Assembly: GCF_001424835.1 (NCBI RefSeq)
Contig: NZ_LMCQ01000021.1
Span: 187,503 to 251,502, forward strand
Direction of reading: 5' to 3'
From: Variovorax sp. Root318D1
GTDB lineage: Bacteria > Pseudomonadota > Gammaproteobacteria > Burkholderiales > Burkholderiaceae_C
DNA: 64,000 nt
Made by a program: the position numbers and the translations under genes. Of this stretch, positions 18,033 to 25,666 are shown piece after piece (the stretch's first letter is position 1; the number at the start of each line of letters is the position of its first letter). Below the pieces are notes generated by a model. It saw only the letters and a program-made list of their open reading frames with translations, was not told where the DNA came from and did no database searches.

Positions 18033-18587
18033 TCAATCGACGTCGCCCGGCGCCTGCGGTCGCTTGCGACCGCTGAGCATGGCAGTCACCAGGTTCTCGC
18101 GGTGCCGCCAGCTCGTGAAAACGACACCGGCCAGATGCAGGGCAATCAGCGCCACCAGCGTCCAGGCCAATGTGCGGTGGAGCCATTCCACCCACGCCAG
18201 TCCCCAGAACATGTCGAGCGAGTACATCCAGCCCGTAACGCCGACGGCAGCCACCGCGGCCAGCAAGGCAATGACCATCCAGCCGCCCAGTGGGTTGTGG
18301 CCCATGTAGCGCTTTTCCCGCCGGGCAAGCACCTCGCCCGCATAGCGCCGCACTTCGGAGGGCGAACGAACGAACTGGCGGAATCTCGCGTAGCGCCCGC
18401 CGAGTCCGCCGCCGATGCAGCGGCCCGCGACCAGGGCCAGTGCCGCGTAGCCCGCCCATTCATGCTGCCGCAGCAGCGCCTCGCCGCTGAACCATGCCAC
18501 CGCAATGGCGGCCACCAGCGCCCAGTGTGTTGCACGCAGCCAAAGCGCCCAGACCCGCGTCGATGGACGCCCGGAAACCGCATGCAC
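18033..18587 (-). CDS. Cytochrome b561 family membrane protein
   Basis: A di-heme b-type integral membrane protein of about 184 residues. Four hydrophobic helices are visible, with histidines suited to heme ligation (LRATHWALVAAIAVAWF, LHRTLAWTLVALIALHLAGVVF). Bacterial members carry electrons between quinones or periplasmic donors and acceptors; some act as ferric reductases. I chose the GTG at 18587, preceded by GAGG, which begins 11 bases after the PepSY gene stop. Translation upstream of it would overlap that gene. With its PepSY partner it lies downstream of the siderophore receptor and dioxygenase genes, so a role in iron reduction is plausible but inferred. Confidence 0.85.
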   Translation of the reverse strand: MHAVSGRPSTRVWALWLRATHWALVAAIAVAWFSGEALLRQHEWAGYAALALVAGRCIGGGLGGRYARFRQFVRSPSEVRRYAGEVLARREKRYMGHNPLGGWMVIALLAAVAAVGVTGWMYSLDMFWGLAWVEWLHRTLAWTLVALIALHLAGVVFTSWRHRENLVTAMLSGRKRPQAPGDVD

Positions 18588-18598
18588 CGCGCAGCGCC

Positions 18599-18895
18599 TC
18601 AGGAAGGCTGCTTTACCTGTCCGACCTTCACGAAGGTCTTGGGATCGAAGAACGCTTCGGCGCGCTGGCCCTTCTCGTCGAAGCCGTAGACCTCGTAACA
18701 GCCATTGAAGTTCTTGATCTGGCGCACCTTCCAGCCTTCGGAGGTGAGCTTGCGCTGCAGCTCCATCTGCGGACGCATTTCTTCCTTGGGAACCGGCGCG
18801 CACTTGACCGCGTCGTGGTCGACGAACTGCGCGGATGCGGACGCGGACCAGAGGACGGCCGCTGCAGCCGCCACATAAAGAAGTGACTTGTTCAT
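18599..18895 (-). CDS. Secreted PepSY-domain protein
   Basis: A 98-residue periplasmic protein. A signal peptide (MNKSLLYVAAAAAVLWSASASA, cleavage expected after residue 22) precedes a short PepSY-like domain of the kind found beside di-heme cytochrome b561 proteins. The middle segment EGWKVRQIKNFNGCYEVYGFD is the domain core. Two cysteines (VKCAP and NGCYEV) could form a disulfide. It is 11 bases upstream of the cytochrome gene and probably works with it, perhaps as a regulatory or electron-transfer subunit. Confidence 0.8.
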   Translation of the reverse strand: MNKSLLYVAAAAAVLWSASASAQFVDHDAVKCAPVPKEEMRPQMELQRKLTSEGWKVRQIKNFNGCYEVYGFDEKGQRAEAFFDPKTFVKVGQVKQPS

Positions 18896-18932
18896 GAATG
18901 GTCTCCCGGCATTGCCGGCACCACGCCGTGGC

Positions 18933-19619
18933 TCAGATGTCGAGCCACATGCGCAGCAGGTTGTGATAAGTACTGGTAAGCCCGATCACGCCCGGATCGG
19001 TCTCGCCATATTGGCTGCGGAGATGGCGCAGGTGGTTGTCCATTTCGAACAGCAGCCGGCGCTGCTCGTCGCTGCGCACCATGCTCTGGATCCAGAAATA
19101 GCTCGCGATACGGAAGCCCCGCGTCACGGGCAGCACCCGGTGAACGCTGGTGCCCGGATAGAGCACCATGTCGCCCGCTGCGAGCTTGACGCGCTGGGTG
19201 CCGAAGGTGTCCTCGATCACGAGTTCACCGCCGTCATATTCGTCAGGCTCGGCCAGGAACAGGGTGCACGAAATGTCGGTGCGCACCCTGCCCGTGCCGT
19301 CGCGCAGAAAACGGACCGCGCTGTCCACGTGATTGCCGAAGCTGTTCGACGCACCGCCGTAGCGATTGAACAGCGGCGGCGAAATCTGCTTTGGAAGCGC
19401 AGCCGAGAAGAAAACCTGGTGCCGCTCGAGCCCGCGCAGCAGCAGCTGCTGGACCGCGCGGGTTTCTTCGCAGTCTTCCCTCAGCTGCTCGTTGTTCTTC
19501 GCCTTGGCCGACTGCTCGCCTGCGGTCAGGCGGCCGTCTTCCCAGGGCGCTTGGCCCAGGATTTCCCTGGCCTGGCGGACTTCGTCAGACGTGAGGACTT
19601 CGCGAATGTGCAAGAGCAT
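18933..19619 (-). CDS. PKHD-type Fe(II)/2-oxoglutarate dioxygenase
   Basis: A 228-residue member of the PiuC/YbiX family. The iron-binding facial triad is visible as HVD (in NSFGNHVDSAVRF) and a distal His in TSVHRVLPVTRG, with the following Arg expected to bind 2-oxoglutarate. The substrate is unknown; the family is iron-starvation-induced and typically encoded next to catecholate siderophore receptors (fiu-ybiX in E. coli, piuA-piuC in Pseudomonas). Here the receptor gene is immediately upstream, 32 bases away on the same strand, matching that arrangement. Confidence 0.93.
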   Translation of the reverse strand: MLLHIREVLTSDEVRQAREILGQAPWEDGRLTAGEQSAKAKNNEQLREDCEETRAVQQLLLRGLERHQVFFSAALPKQISPPLFNRYGGASNSFGNHVDSAVRFLRDGTGRVRTDISCTLFLAEPDEYDGGELVIEDTFGTQRVKLAAGDMVLYPGTSVHRVLPVTRGFRIASYFWIQSMVRSDEQRRLLFEMDNHLRHLRSQYGETDPGVIGLTSTYHNLLRMWLDI

Positions 19620-19651
19620 GAAGAGCGGAAGATCGGTTGTGCCGGTCTATT

Positions 19652-22099
19652 CTAGAAACGTGCGCCAACCGTGAAGAGCACCGTGCGCTTGGCACCGGCA
19701 ATCACGAAGCCAGGATAGAGCTGGTCGCCGTAGAGCTTGTTCGTCACGTTGTTGACGTTGAGCTGCGCATACAGATCGGGCGTGAACTTGTACTCGAGCA
19801 TCATGTCGCCCACCACGTAGCCAGGGGTGCTGTTGGCCAGGCTGGCAGCGCCGCTGGCGCCTTGCAGCGGCCGGTTCTCGGATGCGCCGCGCACACCGCC
19901 CGCGATGCGGAACTTGGGCGTGGCCTGGTAGCTGATCCACGCGGCGCCGCTGTGCTTGGGCGTGAGGCCCACGCGCGAGCCGACGGTGCCCGGCGTCGCG
20001 GTGCTGCCGACCTGGTCGATGGTTGCCTTCGGAATGTAGGAGTACGAGAAGTAGACCTCCCACTGCGAAGTCAGCCGGCCGACCACGTCGAGCTCAAGGC
20101 CCTGCGAATGGCGCTTACCCGACAGCAGGTAGGAACTGCTGGCAAAGTCCGAGTCAGTGGTGCGTTCGTTGGTCTTCTCGGTGCGGAAGATGGCGGCGCG
20201 CGTCGAGAGCTTGCCGTCGAGCCAGTCGAGCTTGGTGCCGAGTTCGATGTTGCGGCTCTTCTCCGGTGGCGTGCCCGCCGTCTGGGGCGTCACGTACTGG
20301 TAGGTGTCCGCGGACGAATTGAACGACGTGCTGTAGGACAGGTGATACGACTGCGTGGTCGAAGGCTGATAAAGCACGCCGGCGCGGTAGCTCCAGGCGC
20401 CCTGCGACAAACTGGTGGATGCCACCGTCGGCAGCGGGCTACCGGCGGAATAGCGCTCGCGCGGATCGGTACAGTTGGCCGTTTGCGTATAGCCGCGCGG
20501 CGCAGGGGTGGGCCTGACGCACGCAGGATTCGAGTAGTTGTACTGGTTGAAGTCGCCGCTGAGGTGGTCGTAGCGCACGCCGCCGAGGATCTTCCAGTCA
20601 GGCGCGACCTGGACCAGGTCCTGCAGGTAGACGCCGATCGACTTGGCGGAATAGGAACTCGAGTCGCGGTACACCGGCTCCACGAACGTGCCGCTCAGGC
20701 CGGCACCGTCATTCGGCGTGCCGACGAAGGTGTTGGCTCGCGAACCCAGCGCGCGGCCGCGGAAGCTGTTGTTAAAGAAGGCATCGTTCTGGTAGCGGCT
20801 CGCTTCCTCCTTGGAGGCATCGATACCGGCCAGCAACTGGTGCTTCATGCCGCCCAAGTTCAGCTCCTTGCTGTAGTCGCTTTGCAGGTAGGTGCCCTTG
20901 TACTCGTCCTTGCGCGGCGTGAGGCCGCTGCGCGTGAGCACCGTGTAGTCGCCGAAGTTGGCCAGCGTGGTCGGCGCACCGAAGGTGGTGCTGGCACCAG
21001 CGGCGGTGGACCACTGGTTGCGGTCGAAGGTACCCGAGCGCACCTGCGTGCGCAGTTCGCCGCCGTCATCGAATCGATGGAGCCAGGAAGCCGTGCCGTA
21101 GGTGGCTTGGCCAAGTAGCTTGTCGGCCGTGGTGCCGTAGAAGCTGCCCGGCTTGATGGGGGCGATTGTTCCCAGGCTGCCGATGGTGGGCACGCCGCTC
21201 GCGTTGTAGCCGGTAATCCCTTGGCGGCCGGTCGCCACCCAGCGAACCGCCGACAGTGGAACGTTGTCGACGTTCAGGTGGAACAGGCCGACGGTGAATT
21301 CATTGGCCGTGCCCACGCCCCAGCTGTACGAAGGCGCAATGCCGTACTTGTCGACCTTGGCGCCGCCGTTGTCGGCCTTGTTCCACATGCCGTTGATGCG
21401 CAGCGCCGACGTCTCGCCGGTGCGCACATTGAAGTCGGCGGTCGTGCGGTAGTAGCCGCGGGAGCCGACGGTGGCTTCCACGTCGGTCTGGTCGGCCAGC
21501 AACGGCTTCTTGGTCACCTGGTTGATCACGCCACCGGTGGAACCCCGTCCGAAGATCATCGACGCCGAACCGCGCAGTACCTCGATGCGCTCGAGGTTGA
21601 AGGTGTCGCGGTCGTACTGCGAAGGGTCCCGCATGCCGTCGATGAGCAGGTCGCCCACGGTCGCAACCGGGAAGCCGCGCAGCCGGATGTCCTGGTCGGT
21701 GCCGTTCTCGGTCGCGGCGAAAGTGATGCCGGCCGAATAGTGCAAGGCGTCGCGAAGCGTATCGAGCTTGACGTCGTCGATGAGCTTTTCGGTGATGACG
21801 TTGATCGACTGGGGAATGTCGCGAATTTCTTGCGTTCCCTTGCCGATGTTGGTCTTCTTGGTCTGGACCTGGTCCTTGCCTTGTGCTTCGGCCTGCTCCG
21901 TCACCGTGACGGTGCCCAACGTTCCGCCTTGCACCGTGGCCGGCGGTGTCTGCGCCCAGCTGCTGACCGAGGCAGCCAACATCAGGGCTCCAAAAGGAAG
22001 CATTGCCGCTTCACGCGACGTGACCGCTGCGGCAGCCGCATTGACGGAAGAAGACACGGAGCGCGACGTACGAGCGCGCTGACGGGCGGCATGGGCCAA
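19652..22099 (-). CDS. TonB-dependent siderophore receptor, Fiu family
   Basis: An 815-residue outer-membrane receptor. A long export signal ends near residue 49 (SVSSWAQTPP). The plug domain follows with RDIPQSINVITEKLIDD and LRGFPVATVGDLLIDGMRD. The 22-strand barrel ends in the terminal Phe of LFTVGARF. It should import a catecholate-type ferric siderophore or ferric breakdown product using TonB-ExbBD energy. The start is a TTG at 22099, supported by GGAGG five bases upstream; the first in-frame ATG would cut into the signal. The co-directional PKHD gene follows. A Fur-like element lies in the upstream gap. Confidence 0.93.
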   Translation of the reverse strand: MAHAARQRARTSRSVSSSVNAAAAAVTSREAAMLPFGALMLAASVSSWAQTPPATVQGGTLGTVTVTEQAEAQGKDQVQTKKTNIGKGTQEIRDIPQSINVITEKLIDDVKLDTLRDALHYSAGITFAATENGTDQDIRLRGFPVATVGDLLIDGMRDPSQYDRDTFNLERIEVLRGSASMIFGRGSTGGVINQVTKKPLLADQTDVEATVGSRGYYRTTADFNVRTGETSALRINGMWNKADNGGAKVDKYGIAPSYSWGVGTANEFTVGLFHLNVDNVPLSAVRWVATGRQGITGYNASGVPTIGSLGTIAPIKPGSFYGTTADKLLGQATYGTASWLHRFDDGGELRTQVRSGTFDRNQWSTAAGASTTFGAPTTLANFGDYTVLTRSGLTPRKDEYKGTYLQSDYSKELNLGGMKHQLLAGIDASKEEASRYQNDAFFNNSFRGRALGSRANTFVGTPNDGAGLSGTFVEPVYRDSSSYSAKSIGVYLQDLVQVAPDWKILGGVRYDHLSGDFNQYNYSNPACVRPTPAPRGYTQTANCTDPRERYSAGSPLPTVASTSLSQGAWSYRAGVLYQPSTTQSYHLSYSTSFNSSADTYQYVTPQTAGTPPEKSRNIELGTKLDWLDGKLSTRAAIFRTEKTNERTTDSDFASSSYLLSGKRHSQGLELDVVGRLTSQWEVYFSYSYIPKATIDQVGSTATPGTVGSRVGLTPKHSGAAWISYQATPKFRIAGGVRGASENRPLQGASGAASLANSTPGYVVGDMMLEYKFTPDLYAQLNVNNVTNKLYGDQLYPGFVIAGAKRTVLFTVGARF

Positions 22100-22208
22100 G
22101 ATAACCTCCAGAAAGCCAAAAAACGGCTAGTTTTTGAATGGCTGGCTGGCCCCGGCGCGAGGTCGGGAAAGTGGCTTGCCGAAATTTGGCTGGAGTGTAG
22201 TTGGAACG

Positions 22209-22229
22209 TAGTCTTAATCATTCGCAGTT
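22209..22229. promoter_or_regulatory. Possible Fur site in the receptor/bfd divergent region
   Basis: The stretch AGTCTTAATCATTCGCAGTT shares the AATCATT core with the better Fur box upstream of hemP. It lies about 110 bases upstream of the siderophore receptor start, in an AT-rich divergent region of 273 bases. The match is partial. Confidence 0.35.
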
Positions 22230-22298
22230 AGATTCGCTTGTTGCGAAAATACTACTTTCTCCCACACCGACACAAAAGACCTCTGCTTTGGATAGTTA

Positions 22299-22328
22299 TT
22301 GAAAATGCGAGAGATTCGTATTTATAAT
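22299..22328 (+). promoter_or_regulatory. bfd promoter
   Basis: TTGAAA (22299-22304) and TATAAT (22323-22328) are separated by 18 bases and lie 44 bases before the bfd ATG. This probably drives bfd and possibly the downstream tonB-exbBD genes. Confidence 0.7.
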
Positions 22329-22372
22329 TGGACCTCGAACTAACCAGCCAGCCAACTGCCGCTTTCACCGCC

Positions 22373-22645
22373 ATGATCGTTTGCGTCTGCCGCCGAGTCT
22401 CCGACCGTGAAATCGCACGTCACGTGCGGGCCGGCATGACTTTCGACGAAGTCCAGTTCGAGCTTGGCGTGGCCACCCAATGTGGCCAGTGTGAAGGTTG
22501 TGCGCGCGATATCGTCGCGCAGTGCAGCGCCTCGCATCCGGTCGCCGCGTTGAATCGCGAATCCGGAACGAGCGCGATCCAGCTTGCCACCTCCATTTCG
22601 GAAAGCAAGGCATGGAACTCTTCTCGGCGCTCGGCGGCAGCCTGA
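22373..22645 (+). CDS. bfd: Bacterioferritin-associated ferredoxin
   Basis: A 90-residue [2Fe-2S] protein that reduces the heme of bacterioferritin to release stored iron. Cluster ligands are Cys4, Cys6, Cys37 and Cys40 (CVC ... CGQCEGC); Cys43 is an extra cysteine. E. coli Bfd has 64 residues, so the serine/alanine-rich tail after about residue 62 is an extension. That tail overlaps a 24-codon micro-ORF in another frame. The ATG at 22373 is the only start that retains CVC. It diverges from the siderophore receptor and precedes tonB. Confidence 0.92.
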   Translation: MIVCVCRRVSDREIARHVRAGMTFDEVQFELGVATQCGQCEGCARDIVAQCSASHPVAALNRESGTSAIQLATSISESKAWNSSRRSAAA

Positions 22646-22686
22646 TATTCGTTGCAGGTTCGGTCTGGTGGATCTTTCGTAAGTAA
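22612..22686 (+). CDS. Candidate 24-aa single-span membrane micro-protein
   Basis: The frame MELFSALGGSLIFVAGSVWW plus IFRK is overwhelmingly hydrophobic with a basic C-terminal end, resembling a small single-helix membrane protein. GGAAAG stands about seven bases upstream of its ATG. It overlaps the last 34 bases of bfd in a different frame and ends 44 bases before the tonB start. It may encode a real microprotein in the iron operon, or it may be a fortuitous frame. No homology evidence is available. Confidence 0.4.
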   Translation: MELFSALGGSLIFVAGSVWWIFRK

Positions 22687-22730
22687 ACAGTAGTCGTAGC
22701 GGTTTTGCTGCAATCGGGGCACGTTTCGGC

Positions 22731-23459
22731 GTGCCCGCATTCGAATGGTTGATCGTGTCTGACCGCTTTGCCCCTCCCCCCTCCTTTCTGGGCCTCTCGC
22801 GCAATGCACTCATTGCCGGGGGCGTGATCCTGTTTCACGCGGCTGCGCTGTGGGCGCTGCAAAGCGGCCTGCTGCGCCGCGCCGCCGAAGTGGTGATCCC
22901 CGTCGAAATACTCAGCCAGTTCGTCGAGCCTCCCAAGCCGGCCGAGCCGCCGCCTCCTCCCCCACCGCCTCCGCAGCGCAAGCCCGAGGCCGTCAAGCCC
23001 CCGCCGCGGCCGGTGGCCGTTCGCGAGCCCAAGCCAACACCCGCGCCCGCCGCGCCCGTGGGCGTGCCTGAACCCCCTCCCCCGGCACCCGCACCCGTGG
23101 CAGAAGCCCCGGCACCGCCCGCTCCCCCGGCGCCGCCGCCAGCACCGCCCGCGCCGCCCGCACCGCGGACGATCGAGATCACGGAAGGCCAGACGCGCTA
23201 TGTCAGGGAACCGAGGCTCGTGTTTCCCAGCATGAGCAAGCGGCTGGGGGAATCCGGCACCACCGTTGTCTCGATCTACTTCGACAGCGAAGGCTTCGCC
23301 AAGCGGGTCGAACTCTACAAGTCCAGCGGGTTCGAACGCCTGGACGAATCCGCGCTGAGCGCCGCCAGGACCGCCCAGGTCACGCCCTTCCGGCAAACAG
23401 GAGGCAACGCACAGACGACCTACCTGCTGCGGGCGCCCTTCTCATTCAAATTGAACTAA
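22731..23459 (+). CDS. tonB: TonB energy transducer
   Basis: A 242-residue inner-membrane-anchored periplasmic protein that links ExbB-ExbD to outer-membrane receptors. A single N-terminal helix (ALIAGGVILFHAAALWAL) contains the conserved His. A very proline-rich spacer of about 100 residues with PPPPP and PAPPAPP runs follows, then the C-terminal TonB domain (VFPSMSKRLGESGTTVVSIYFDSEG). The start is ambiguous: GTG at 22731 or GTG at 22755 (MSDRFAPPPSF). Neither has a strong ribosome binding site. It is followed by exbB after 22 bases. Confidence 0.95.
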   Translation: MPAFEWLIVSDRFAPPPSFLGLSRNALIAGGVILFHAAALWALQSGLLRRAAEVVIPVEILSQFVEPPKPAEPPPPPPPPPQRKPEAVKPPPRPVAVREPKPTPAPAAPVGVPEPPPPAPAPVAEAPAPPAPPAPPPAPPAPPAPRTIEITEGQTRYVREPRLVFPSMSKRLGESGTTVVSIYFDSEGFAKRVELYKSSGFERLDESALSAARTAQVTPFRQTGGNAQTTYLLRAPFSFKLN

Positions 23460-23481
23460 TCTTTCTCTGGAGCAACTTCGT

Positions 23482-24198
23482 ATGGATTCCCAATTCGGCT
23501 TGATGAACGTCTGGAATCAGGGCGATTTCGTCACCAAGGCCGTCGCGGTGCTGTTGATCGGCATGTCGCTTGTGTCGTGGATCGTGATCATCATCAAGGC
23601 CCTCGACGTCGTGAAATACAAGCGCCTTGCCAAGCACTCGCAGGATTTCTGGCACAGCGAAGACTTCGCAACCGCACTGAACAAGCTCGGCAAGGACGAC
23701 AGCAACCCGTTCCGCGCGCTTGCGCTCGAAGGCCGGGAAGCGGCTGCGCACCATCGCAACACCAAGGCCCATCTGCACGACGCGCTGGACGTGAGCGACT
23801 GGATCACGCGCGCGCTGCGCAACGGCATCGACGCTTTCACGGCGCGCCTGCAAACCGGCCTCGCCATCCTGGCATCGGTCGGTTCGACGGCTCCTTTCAT
23901 CGGCCTGTTTGGCACCGTCTGGGGCATCTATCACGCGCTCATGAGCATCAGCACGGCCGGCCAGGCCACCATCGACAAGGTGGCGGGCCCCATCGGCGAA
24001 GCACTGATCATGACTGCGCTGGGCCTCGCGGTGGCCATTCCCGCGGTGCTGGGCTACAACGCGCTGGTTCGTGGCAACAAGTTCGTGCTGACTAAGCTCA
24101 ACAGCTTCGCGCATGACCTGCACGCCTACTTCGTCACCGGTGCACGGGTGCAAAGCGGCAGCGGCGACGCCATCGTGGTTCCGCTCAAGAAGGGCTGA
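23482..24198 (+). CDS. exbB: Biopolymer transport protein ExbB
   Basis: A 238-residue inner-membrane proton-channel subunit of the TonB motor. The first helix is near residues 18-38 (AVAVLLIGMSLVSWIVIIIKAL). The conserved central segment ASVGSTAPFIGLFGTVWGIYHAL and the final helix EALIMTALGLAVAIPAVLGYN place it in the MotA/TolQ/ExbB family. Start ATG 23482 follows CTGGAGCAAC. It lies between tonB and exbD in a compact operon. Confidence 0.96.
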   Translation: MDSQFGLMNVWNQGDFVTKAVAVLLIGMSLVSWIVIIIKALDVVKYKRLAKHSQDFWHSEDFATALNKLGKDDSNPFRALALEGREAAAHHRNTKAHLHDALDVSDWITRALRNGIDAFTARLQTGLAILASVGSTAPFIGLFGTVWGIYHALMSISTAGQATIDKVAGPIGEALIMTALGLAVAIPAVLGYNALVRGNKFVLTKLNSFAHDLHAYFVTGARVQSGSGDAIVVPLKKG

Positions 24199-24203
24199 GA
24201 ATC

Positions 24204-24617
24204 ATGGCTTTCGGTACCCAGGACGAACCCGATGAGGTGATGAACGAGATCAACATGACGCCGCTGGTCGACGTCATGCTGGTGCTCCTGATCATCTTCA
24301 TCATCACCGTGCCGGTGATGAAACACGCAGTCAACATCGATCTGCCCCGCGCGACCAGCGAGCCCGAGCAGCCCAAGCCGCAGAACATCCTGTTCAGCAT
24401 CACGGCGGACGGTGGCTACTACTGGAACGAACAGAAGATCGAAGACGGCGAGCTGCAGGCCCGCTTGGCGGCCGAGGCCGCCAAGGACCCGCAACCCGAG
24501 CTGCACATCCGCGGCGACAAGGACGTGCGCTACGAGCGCGTGGCCAAGGCCATGTCGCAGGCGAGAGAAGCCGGCGTGCGCAAGATCGGCTTCATTACAG
24601 AGCCGGACACGAAATAA
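24204..24617 (+). CDS. exbD: Biopolymer transport protein ExbD
   Basis: A 137-residue single-span protein. The N-terminal NEINMTPLVDVMLVLLIIF carries the membrane aspartate essential for proton coupling, and the periplasmic domain binds TonB (LHIRGDKDVRYERVAKAM). Five bases separate it from exbB. It completes the tonB-exbB-exbD set. Transcription of hemP restarts just downstream from its own promoter. Confidence 0.96.
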   Translation: MAFGTQDEPDEVMNEINMTPLVDVMLVLLIIFIITVPVMKHAVNIDLPRATSEPEQPKPQNILFSITADGGYYWNEQKIEDGELQARLAAEAAKDPQPELHIRGDKDVRYERVAKAMSQAREAGVRKIGFITEPDTK

Positions 24618-24651
24618 ATACGGGCATACGCAAAAAAATCGATCGCCGCGA

Positions 24652-24680
24652 TTGACTTTTTTATTGCGAATCATTATCAT
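24652..24680 (+). promoter_or_regulatory. hemP promoter
   Basis: TTGACT (24652-24657) and TATCAT (24675-24680) are exactly 17 bases apart, 31 bases before the hemP ATG. The -10 is covered by a Fur box. Confidence 0.8.
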
Positions 24681-24683
24681 TCA
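24665..24683. promoter_or_regulatory. Fur box at hemP
   Basis: TGCGAATCATTATCATTCA matches the Fur consensus core (AATCATTATCATT) and overlaps the hemP -10, so it should block transcription when iron is plentiful. Confidence 0.75.
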
Positions 24684-24710
24684 CTCATCGCTTCGATAAG
24701 GGAATCTCAA

Positions 24711-24920
24711 ATGCAAGCCAAGCCCAACGCCTTTTCCGTTCTGAGCCATCCCTCGCTCGACCAATCGGGGGGCGGAGCATCCATCCAGGCCGCCCGTCCG
24801 GCGCCCCTGGTCGAAAGCACGGAGCTTCTCAAGGGAAGCAAGACTGTGGGCATCATGCACAACGGTTCCCTCTATCGGCTCCAGGCCACCAAACTCGGCA
24901 AGCTGATTCTTACCAAGTAA
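24711..24920 (+). CDS. hemP: Hemin uptake protein HemP
   Basis: A 69-residue member of the HemP/HmuP family. The C-terminal half carries the diagnostic pattern ELLKGSKTVGIMHNGSLYRL followed by QATKLGKLILTK. In rhizobia and Burkholderia, HmuP proteins act as activators of heme-receptor genes or are needed for heme uptake. No heme receptor or hmuSTUV genes are next to it here, so its target is elsewhere. GGGAATC precedes the ATG. The promoter carries a Fur box. Confidence 0.9.
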   Translation: MQAKPNAFSVLSHPSLDQSGGGASIQAARPAPLVESTELLKGSKTVGIMHNGSLYRLQATKLGKLILTK

Positions 24921-24956
24921 AAATCAGCCGCCCCTCGCGCAAGTTTCATCGTGGGG

Positions 24957-24993
24957 CGACTTGAGGAGATTTCATCTCCGAGGGTCGTTTTTT
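24957..24993 (+). terminator. Terminator after hemP
   Basis: An imperfect stem (CGAC...GGAGAT / ATCTCC...GTCG) is followed by six T residues, 37 bases past the hemP stop. Confidence 0.7.
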
Positions 24994-25045
24994 GCTAGCC
25001 AACGGTTCGCCGACTAGCCAAGCTTTTTTTCCACGCTGAGCACTC

Positions 25046-25074
25046 AAACAAAAACGCCGACCCTTGGTCGGCGT
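25046..25074 (-). terminator. Terminator after the GlcG/HbpS-like gene
   Basis: On the minus strand, a perfect ACGCCGACC/GGTCGGCGT stem with a short loop is followed by TTTTTGTTTG, just downstream of the gene ending at 25097. Confidence 0.8.
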
Positions 25075-25096
25075 CTTGCGTTGTGGCTTCAGGTTC

Positions 25097-25504
25097 TCAG
25101 AGGCCGAGCGCTGCGATGCCGGCCTTGGCAATCTGGGCGTCTTCGTTCGACTTGACGCCGCTCACGCCGACGGCGCCGATCACTTGGCCGTCCTTGACGA
25201 TGGGGACGCCGCCCTCGAGCAGGCCCTGCACCGCGGGCGCCGTGAGAAATGCCGTGCGGCCGCCGTTGATGATGTCTTCGTAGACCTTGCTCTCGCGGCG
25301 CCCCATGGCGGCCGTGTGCGCCTTGGCAGGGGCAATGTGCGACGAGAGCGCCGCGGCGCCGTCCAGGCGCTGGAGCCAGAGCAGGTTGCCGGCATCGTCG
25401 GAAATGGCAATGGTCACGGCCCAGTTGTTCTTGAGGGCTTCGGCTTCGGCTGCGGCGGCAATGGCCTTGACGTCGGCGAGTTCGAGGAAGGACTTGGTCT
25501 TCAT
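25097..25504 (-). CDS. GlcG/HbpS family heme-binding protein
   Basis: A 135-residue protein of the DUF336 (GlcG/HbpS) fold. Segments AIAAAAEAEALKNNWAVTIAISDDAGNLLWLQRLDGA and the C-terminal GGVPIVKDGQVIGAVGVSG are family-defining. HbpS in Streptomyces binds heme and iron in redox sensing; GlcG relatives sit in glycolate operons. No signal peptide is visible with the ATG at 25504, so it is predicted cytoplasmic. A longer frame to 25585 lacks family-like residues. Its position beside hemP fits a heme role, but the substrate is not established. Confidence 0.85.
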   Translation of the reverse strand: MKTKSFLELADVKAIAAAAEAEALKNNWAVTIAISDDAGNLLWLQRLDGAAALSSHIAPAKAHTAAMGRRESKVYEDIINGGRTAFLTAPAVQGLLEGGVPIVKDGQVIGAVGVSGVKSNEDAQIAKAGIAALGL

Positions 25505-25666
25505 GTTGGGAGCAGGTTCGTAAAACCCGACAGCATAACGGGCAACGCGCCCGAAACCCCGGCGGGGCTTAGGACCATCGCCCATACGGTCTTTTCGCTG
25601 CCCCCTCTTGCAGACCCCTAGAATGCGCCCAACTGCATCACTGCAGCAATCAAAGGAGCTACGGCC

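Noticed and set aside
18599..18895. Possible c-type cytochrome reading of the small secreted protein near cytochrome b561
   Set aside because: There is no CxxCH heme motif; the two cysteines are far apart, and a PepSY-like core fits better.
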